NCBI GenBank assembly: GCA_964428935.1
Contig: CAYSAG010000164.1
Coordinates: forward strand, 1-11,368
Direction of reading: 5' to 3'
Length of the DNA stretch: 11,368 nt
Source: JAADHY01 sp964428935
GTDB taxonomy: Bacteria; Planctomycetota; Planctomycetia; Planctomycetales; Planctomycetaceae
Position numbers and translations under genes: made by a program
The notes under the pieces: model-generated
The model's input: only the letters and a program-made list of their open reading frames with translations
Told to the model about the DNA's origin: nothing
Databases searched by the model: none
Shown: positions 7,525 through 11,368 of the stretch, one piece after another
Layout: every line of letters begins with the position of its first letter
How positions within the stretch are numbered: position 1 is the first letter of the stretch

Positions 7525-8814
7525 TCACGCCCGGTAGGGATACGGGTGTTTCCAGGGGGCTCGGTACGGACGCTGGAGCAACCGAGCGGCTGCCGGGTTG
7601 TCGAGAATCTGCTCGGACTCGGCGTCCCACTTCACGGTCGTCTGGGTCTCGTACGAAATCATGGCCAGCTGGACGGTTGCCGTGGAGCGGTACCCTTCTT
7701 CGATCGGACAGCACGGTTGGCGGCGCTTTCGAATGGCGTCGAGAAAGTCAACCATGTGAAGCAGTCCGAGGTTGGCGGGCGCTTCGTGTTCTTCGCGCGG
7801 CTTGTTCTTGCCCGCCGGAATGACCACCCACTTACGGTCCGCTGCGAAGACCGTCCCTTCTGTGCCGAAGAAGAAAATGCCGTTGTTGACTTCTGGAGCG
7901 TACTCAGTGGAACCCCAAAGGCGGTGCCGCCAGTGCACCGGGTAGCGGTCGAATTCGAAGTGCACCGACAGAGTGTCCGGCGTGGTGATTCGTCCGGCGT
8001 AGTGGTACAAGCCGCCAGCTGCGGTGATCCACTTCGGCATGGACAAACCCACGAAGTGCCGAATCGCGTCGATCAAGTGAATACCCCAGTCGACCAGGTG
8101 ACCGTGGCCGCTGGTTTTCTCCAACCGCCAGCTCTTGTGACCGACCTGCGGACTGTAAGGAATGAGCGGACCAGGGCCGCACCAGAGGTTCCAGTCGAGC
8201 GACGGCGGGGGCGGTTGCGGCGTCGGGTCTTTCAGCCCCGCGTGGTAGTGAATCTGAGCATCAATTTGGACCAGCTCGCCGATGCCGCCTTTCTTCACGA
8301 ACTCGACGGCCTGCCGGAACGCCTCGCTTTGCCGCCGCTGAAAGCCCACCTGCACGATGCGGCCGCTCTTGCGCACTGCGTCGACCATGGCACGGCCTTC
8401 GCGCACGTCGTACGAAATCGGTTTCTCGCAGTACACGTCCAGACCACGCTCCACGCACGCAATCAGCTGCAGCGCGTGCCAGTGAGGCGGGGTGGCAATG
8501 ATGGCCGCGTCCAGCCGTTCGCGATCGAGCATCTCCTCGTACAGCTTGTACGTCTTGGGACGCTGACCCTGCAGCTTTTGCAGCGTTTCGGCGGCCGATC
8601 CCAAGTGGTCCGAGTCGACGTCGCACACCGCAACGATTTCCACGCCGCCTGCGTTGAGCGCCGCCTTGGCGTCAACCATTCCGTACCAACCGACACCGAT
8701 GACGCCGATCCGGAGCGGATCGGTTCGAGCTGCCTCGACCGCCCGGCCAGCCAGCGAAGCGACCCCCAGACCAACAGAGCCTTTCAGGAACTCCCGGCGA
8801 GAACTCTGAGCCAT
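7525..8814 (-). CDS. Tat-exported Gfo/Idh/MocA family oxidoreductase
   Basis: NAD(P)-dependent oxidoreductase of the glucose-fructose oxidoreductase / inositol dehydrogenase / MocA family. The protein is 429 aa. A Tat signal (SRREFLKG at 5-12, hydrophobic part to about 23) sends the folded, cofactor-bound enzyme to the periplasm. The Rossmann domain opens with GVIGVGWYG (37-45). The family EKP motif is E130-K131-P132 (YCEKPISYDV), whose Lys is a catalytic residue. The C-terminal alpha/beta domain carries LDWNLWCGP (206-214) after a proline-rich loop, and VDWGIHLID (241-249) with D242 and H246 as likely active-site residues. Planctomycetes hold many such paralogues; the sugar substrate cannot be read. 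The start at 8814 is set by the twin-arginine signal and AAAGGAGA at 8821-8828; the frame runs open to 8949 without protein-like sequence. Confidence 0.9.
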   Translation of the reverse strand: MAQSSRREFLKGSVGLGVASLAGRAVEAARTDPLRIGVIGVGWYGMVDAKAALNAGGVEIVAVCDVDSDHLGSAAETLQKLQGQRPKTYKLYEEMLDRERLDAAIIATPPHWHALQLIACVERGLDVYCEKPISYDVREGRAMVDAVRKSGRIVQVGFQRRQSEAFRQAVEFVKKGGIGELVQIDAQIHYHAGLKDPTPQPPPPSLDWNLWCGPGPLIPYSPQVGHKSWRLEKTSGHGHLVDWGIHLIDAIRHFVGLSMPKWITAAGGLYHYAGRITTPDTLSVHFEFDRYPVHWRHRLWGSTEYAPEVNNGIFFFGTEGTVFAADRKWVVIPAGKNKPREEHEAPANLGLLHMVDFLDAIRKRRQPCCPIEEGYRSTATVQLAMISYETQTTVKWDAESEQILDNPAAARLLQRPYRAPWKHPYPYRA

Positions 8815-8821
8815 TCCCGTT

Positions 8822-8828
8822 CTCCTTT
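8822..8828 (-). promoter_or_regulatory. Ribosome-binding site deciding the oxidoreductase start
   Basis: AAAGGAG on the minus strand, 7 nt before the ATG at 8814. Together with the Tat signal directly after that ATG, it fixes the start and rejects the in-frame upstream codon at 8949. Confidence 0.7.
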
Positions 8829-8930
8829 GTGTTCGACCAACCGACCAGCTCGCCTTCCACCGCCAGGCGGCGTCCTCGCGACGCGGCACCACGACGGCTT
8901 CAGTCCGCAGCCTGACGGGGCACAGGTTCC

Positions 8931-8959
8931 ACTTTACGTTGGCTGACAAAAGGGAGCAA
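8931..8959 (-). promoter_or_regulatory. Weak candidate promoter for the oxidoreductase
   Basis: On the minus strand TTGCTC (8954-8959) and TAAAGT (8931-8936) are 17 nt apart, matching 3 and 4 of 6 consensus bases. It would give a leader of about 110 nt. Low confidence. Confidence 0.18.
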
Positions 8960-9126
8960 CCAATGGTGGGTGCGAGGACGAGAGCCGACCGGCACGAACT
9001 CGAGGCGAGGTCGACTGCACTGCAGCAGAGAAACCCAGCAGACGGTGAGGCGAGCCAACAAGCCAGCGGGTCCTGTGGGCAAGCAAAAAGAAGCTACTCG
9101 CAACACGACGGCCGAACCGAACAGCA

Positions 9127-9813
9127 CTAGCCCCGGCTTTCTTCCGACTCGTCGGAAAAGAGGTCTTCGTCGAAAGTGAACTCCTCGGACTCTTCGGCCG
9201 AGCTGTCAACGTCAAGCGGCTCCAGCTCCTCCTCGGCCTTGGCCGCCTGCACCTCGGACGCGTCGAAGTCCTCGGGAATCACGTCGCCGAAGCTTTCCGG
9301 TTCCTCGCCGCGTGCCTGTTCGGTTTCCTCGAGTGCTTCCTCTTCCGGCTCCTTCTTGACCGGCTTCTCCGGTTTGGCCTCTTTCGGACAGAAAATCAAA
9401 ATGGCGACTGGAAGGAGAGCTGTGACCGCGGACGCTGCCAATGTCAAGGCCGCCACGGAAATGACCTTCGCATTCATGCGGTCGGTGTAGCGCAGGAACG
9501 CGTCGACCATGAGCACGGCCAGCACGGCGGCCGGAATGGCGGCTACCAGCGACGTGAGAAACAGCCGGCGTTTGGTACCGTACGGCCACAGCGCTTGCTG
9601 CGCGCCGGGCTGGGCCGGTGCAGCCGCTTGCTCGTCGGCCACCGCTGCGGCCAGACCGTCGCCTTCCGCTGCAGGCTGCTCTGCCTGGAGCTCCTCTTCT
9701 TCGTCCACCGCCAAGTCGTCTTCATGCAGCGACTCGTCGAAGAGGCTTTCCGGCGAGTCACTCAGCCCTTCCAGCTCGTCGTCGCTTTGGAACAGTTCTT
9801 CGTCGCCAGCCAT
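9127..9813 (-). CDS. Unrecognised highly acidic protein with two central membrane helices
   Basis: I do not recognise a family. The protein is 228 aa in three parts. Residues 1-75 are a low-complexity Asp/Glu/Ala/Gln tail; 84-107 and 117-141 are two hydrophobic helices joined by a short basic loop (RYTDRMNAK); 142-228 is a second acidic tail that starts Lys/Pro-rich (PKEAKPEKPVKK). Basic residues (YGTKRR) before helix 1 and after helix 2 suggest a hairpin with both tails in the cytoplasm. Similar short motifs recur near the two ends: ELFQSDDE (6-13), SLFDESLHED (23-32) and DLFSDESEES (217-226). The ATG at 9813 is preferred over the GTG at 9828 because GAGG lies 6 nt upstream. It might be a membrane anchor or scaffold binding basic partners, but nothing nearby indicates a role. 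The clean frame, ribosome-binding site and coherent helices support a real gene. Confidence 0.72.
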   Translation of the reverse strand: MAGDEELFQSDDELEGLSDSPESLFDESLHEDDLAVDEEEELQAEQPAAEGDGLAAAVADEQAAAPAQPGAQQALWPYGTKRRLFLTSLVAAIPAAVLAVLMVDAFLRYTDRMNAKVISVAALTLAASAVTALLPVAILIFCPKEAKPEKPVKKEPEEEALEETEQARGEEPESFGDVIPEDFDASEVQAAKAEEELEPLDVDSSAEESEEFTFDEDLFSDESEESRG

Positions 9814-9819
9814 GGGGTA

Positions 9820-9823
9820 CCTC
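9820..9823 (-). promoter_or_regulatory. Ribosome-binding site deciding the start of the acidic membrane protein
   Basis: GAGG on the minus strand, 6 nt before the ATG at 9813. The alternative GTG at 9828 has no such site in front of it. Confidence 0.5.
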
Positions 9824-9973
9824 GCCACAAGATGTGCTCAGCCGACCCTGTGCCGCAGTGTCCGTTCGGCCCAACGTTGCACTCAGCTCACGCGCCAACT
9901 CCGCCAACGCGACGCTCCGCGGGCCCGTCACAGGCAATTCATCGAGAAGGCGTCGCCTTTACGACATTCATCG

Positions 9974-9994
9974 GATCGGGCGCGAGCCCGGATC
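9974..9994 (+). repeat. Bulged stem-loop with GNRA-type loop
   Basis: GATCGGGC (9974-9981), loop GCGA (9982-9985), GCCCG, a bulged G (9991), ATC (9992-9994): eight pairs with one bulge. Read as plus-strand RNA, GCGA is a stable GNRA tetraloop. Read on the other strand the loop is TCGC. Confidence 0.35.
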
Positions 9995-10096
9995 GACGCT
10001 GCTGGCCGCAGCGAATCCGATCGTCGTCGGAGGCAAAACCGTCGTAATCCGGACGACCCGTGCAGGACGCAGCACCGGGCCGCCCGGCGTGGGCGT

Positions 10097-10136
10097 CGAG
10101 TGAGTCCGTCGCGGACCCGGGGACCTGGTCCACTCG
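10097..10136. repeat. Nested inverted repeats, possible multi-stem structure
   Basis: An outer stem CGAGTG (10097-10102) / CACTCG (10131-10136) encloses GTCCG-TCG-CGGAC (10104-10116) and a palindrome GACC-T-GGTC (10122-10130). A pyrimidine tract CTTCTTTCGTCC (10137-10148) follows on the plus strand. Confidence 0.35.
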
Positions 10137-10161
10137 CTTCTTTCGTCCTCATGTTACGGCC

Positions 10162-10192
10162 GGTCGGTCGCAGTACGCAAGACCGACCTTTT
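10162..10192 (+). terminator. Intrinsic-terminator-shaped hairpin on the plus strand
   Basis: GGTCGGTC (10162-10169), 11-nt loop, GACCGACC (10181-10188), then TTTT. The stem is 8 perfect pairs, the best hairpin of its kind in the window. No plus-strand gene precedes it after tadC at 7307. It either stops antisense transcription before the 3' end of purU or ends an unseen small RNA. Confidence 0.5.
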
Positions 10193-10358
10193 GTCGACGC
10201 GCCCAGACCGAGGCAGCCGCACCGGCACGCAACGGGCGAACGCGTCCATGGAGCCGCGGTCACAGCCGTTCGCGGCAGTCTGTCAGGCTGAAGCCCAGGC
10301 GACCCGAGCCGCGTCGCCGGCTGCCCGCGGCTGCCAAGCGGCCGGTGCGTCGAGCTGC

Positions 10359-11231
10359 TCACCGCCGGCGGTTGTCAACCCGGACGACCCGGTGGAAGTG
10401 CAGCTCCACTTCCCGGTCGACGACTCGCCGCAGCCCCTCGACCAGACACACCGGCTCGTGGTCGGTTTGTCCGATCCGTTTGACTTCTTCCAACGGAGTT
10501 CCCGGGAAGACGGTGAAGGTGCTCTGGTGAATGATCTGGTTTCCGGCGTCCAATTCGGGGACGATGAAGTGCACCGTCGCCCCGTAAGTCAACATCCGGT
10601 GCTGGTAGGCGTCTTCGTAGGGTCGCGCCCCAGGGAACGAAGGCAGCAGACCGTGGTGCAAGTTGATGATCCGGCCGCCGGCGAATTTCCAGCACGTACT
10701 CGGCGGCAGAATGCGCATGTAGCGGGCCAGGACGATGTAGTCGACGTCGTATTGGTCGAACAATTCCACCATTCGGTCGTTGTCGGGGACGCCGTTCCGG
10801 TCACCGATGTTGTACCAGTCGACACCGAACTGCTCGGCCACTCCGCGACACGCGTCGCGGTTGCCGATCATGACGACCACCTCGGCTTTGAGTCGGCCGT
10901 CGCGAATGGCTCGCAGAACCGCCAACGGCGGCTCCGTGCGGTACGTCGTGCACAGAGCCAGACGGGGCGGTCCTTGACGGGCGTCGCGGGACCAAGTGCG
11001 AATCGACAGTCGTTTTTCGCGGCCGATTGCGTTCATGGCTTCGCGCAGCTGTTCGAGCGGACCGGCCGACTCTGGCCACTCGATCCGCAGCAGCATGGCA
11101 AACAGCCGCTCGCTGTCGTGGTCGTACATCTGGATTTCGTAGATGTTTGCACCCGCCTCCGTGACGTGGTGCACGATTGGATCGGCCAAACCTCGATTGT
11201 CCGGACCAACCGCTGTGATGACTACCTGCAT
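10359..11231 (-). CDS. purU: Formyltetrahydrofolate deformylase (PurU-like)
   Basis: Hydrolyses 10-formyltetrahydrofolate to tetrahydrofolate and formate in the cytoplasm, balancing one-carbon pools and supplying formate for purine synthesis. The protein is 290 aa, the usual family length. An N-terminal ACT domain (about 2-78, VGPDNRGLADPIVHHVTEAGANI) is followed by a formyl-transferase fold. Catalytic residues known from PurN/PurU are present: N190 and H192 in NLHHGLLPSFPGARPY and D228 in PELDAG, with LARYMRIL (168-175) before them. One oddity: after the catalytic Asp it reads LDAGNQIIHQ where E. coli PurU has LDEGPIIMQ, one residue more. The strand after the ACT domain (LALCTTYRTEPPLAVLRAI) is also diverged. 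The ATG at 11231 has GAGG 9 nt upstream. Function as a deformylase is likely; another folate-dependent formyl enzyme is possible. Confidence 0.87.
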   Translation of the reverse strand: MQVVITAVGPDNRGLADPIVHHVTEAGANIYEIQMYDHDSERLFAMLLRIEWPESAGPLEQLREAMNAIGREKRLSIRTWSRDARQGPPRLALCTTYRTEPPLAVLRAIRDGRLKAEVVVMIGNRDACRGVAEQFGVDWYNIGDRNGVPDNDRMVELFDQYDVDYIVLARYMRILPPSTCWKFAGGRIINLHHGLLPSFPGARPYEDAYQHRMLTYGATVHFIVPELDAGNQIIHQSTFTVFPGTPLEEVKRIGQTDHEPVCLVEGLRRVVDREVELHFHRVVRVDNRRR

Positions 11232-11278
11232 GGCTCCTGCCCTCTACAATCCCGAAACGATCGAACGCCGCTGTGGCA

Positions 11279-11284
11279 ATCATA
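11279..11284 (-). promoter_or_regulatory. Candidate -10 box of the purU promoter
   Basis: TATGAT on the minus strand (5 of 6 to TATAAT), in the only AT-rich patch upstream of purU. A start near 11272 would give a leader of about 40 nt. The -35 region 17 nt further up (TTCCCG) is weak, so an activator or a different sigma factor may be involved. Confidence 0.35.
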
Positions 11285-11312
11285 GAGTATCTGAGGGTGT
11301 CCGGGAATTGGA

Positions 11313-11356
11313 CGGCCACGCTCTGTCGTGGCCGCGTTGGACGCACGCGCGTCCAA
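11313..11356. repeat. Two tandem perfect 8-bp inverted repeats upstream of purU
   Basis: CGGCCACG-CTCTGT-CGTGGCCG (11313-11334) and TTGGACGC-ACGC-GCGTCCAA (11337-11356), two bases apart. They lie about 80-125 nt upstream of the purU start, beyond the candidate -10 box. They may be operators for purU or the end of a transcript from the next gene outside the window. No T-run follows on either strand. Confidence 0.5.
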
Positions 11357-11368
11357 GTCAGCCCAACG

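Larger units (their letters stand above)
8815..9126. other. 312-bp gap upstream of the oxidoreductase, no gene seen
   Basis: The small plus-strand frames here (63 and 69 codons, starting at TTG or internal ATG) lack a ribosome-binding site and are Arg/Gln-rich. The gap holds the oxidoreductase ribosome-binding site, an 11-bp palindrome CCGCC-A-GGCGG (8860-8870), a weak promoter candidate (8931-8959) and one copy of the TGAGGCGAGC motif (9046-9055). Confidence 0.55.
9824..10358. other. Gap of about 540 bp between the acidic membrane protein and purU; structured, no convincing CDS
   Basis: Open frames on both strands are Arg-rich or lack a ribosome-binding site. The best minus frame (9939-10133, 64 codons from a GTG) has no protein-like pattern I can trust. 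Structured elements in order: a bulged hairpin with a GCGA loop (9974-9994), a nested group of inverted repeats (10097-10136), a terminator-shaped hairpin on the plus strand (10162-10192), and a 6-bp stem GCCGCG/CGCGGC around a 12-nt loop (10308-10331) just past the purU stop. The promoter of the acidic protein must also lie here; no clear boxes were found. Confidence 0.5.

Noticed and set aside
7546..8946. Long plus-strand open frame opposite the oxidoreductase
   Set aside because: It is a shadow frame; the minus strand carries the Tat signal, Rossmann and EKP motifs.
8939..9130. Small plus-strand ORF of 63 codons upstream of the oxidoreductase
   Set aside because: TTG start, no ribosome-binding site, Gln/Arg-rich and no recognisable feature.
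9939..10133. Small minus-strand ORF of 64 codons in the gap beside purU
   Set aside because: GTG start without a ribosome-binding site, Asp/Arg/Ser composition without pattern, and it overlaps several inverted repeats.

Overview
The window reads as chromosomal DNA of a GC-rich planctomycete (Planctomycetota, probably near the Pirellulales). The evidence is: the tail of a PVC-type cytochrome c/heme-binding protein with its carbohydrate-binding-like C-terminal domain, an exported NHL-propeller protein, a Tat-exported Gfo/Idh/MocA oxidoreductase, long intergenic gaps, and a compact Tad ATPase/platform trio. The lineage is inferred from protein style only; no rRNA or tRNA gene was seen.

Layout from left to right. 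At 2-556 (+) is the 3' end of a gene that begins outside the window. It converges on an NHL-repeat protein at 680-1867 (-). A gap of about 720 bp, rich in small hairpins, separates that gene from the divergent ispH at 2587-3531 (+), the last enzyme of the MEP isoprenoid pathway. A 363-bp leader then precedes a three-gene operon on the + strand: cpaF/tadA (3895-5223), tadB (5312-6298) and tadC (6372-7307), the motor and inner-membrane platform of a type IVc (Tad/Flp) pilus or related secretion machine. No pilin, secretin, TadZ or prepilin peptidase lies beside it. The operon converges on a Tat-exported oxidoreductase at 7525-8814 (-). Next come an unrecognised, very acidic two-helix membrane protein at 9127-9813 (-) and a PurU-like formyltetrahydrofolate deformylase at 10359-11231 (-), separated by 545 bp without a convincing gene.

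The genes form separate units (isoprenoids, pilus motor, sugar-type redox, one-carbon/purine metabolism), so the window looks like ordinary chromosomal backbone rather than a mobile or defence island. No transposase, integrase, CRISPR array or attachment site was found.

The less ordinary content is mostly non-coding. Two terminator-shaped hairpins face away from any gene that would need them: one on the - strand just beyond ispH, one on the + strand just beyond purU. Each is placed to stop transcription from running antisense into the 3' end of its neighbour. The + strand one could alternatively end an unseen small RNA in the 9.8-10.2 kb gap. Other points are perfect tandem inverted repeats upstream of purU, a 10-bp motif found in three intergenic gaps, and an acidic membrane protein carrying similar LF-acidic motifs at both ends.
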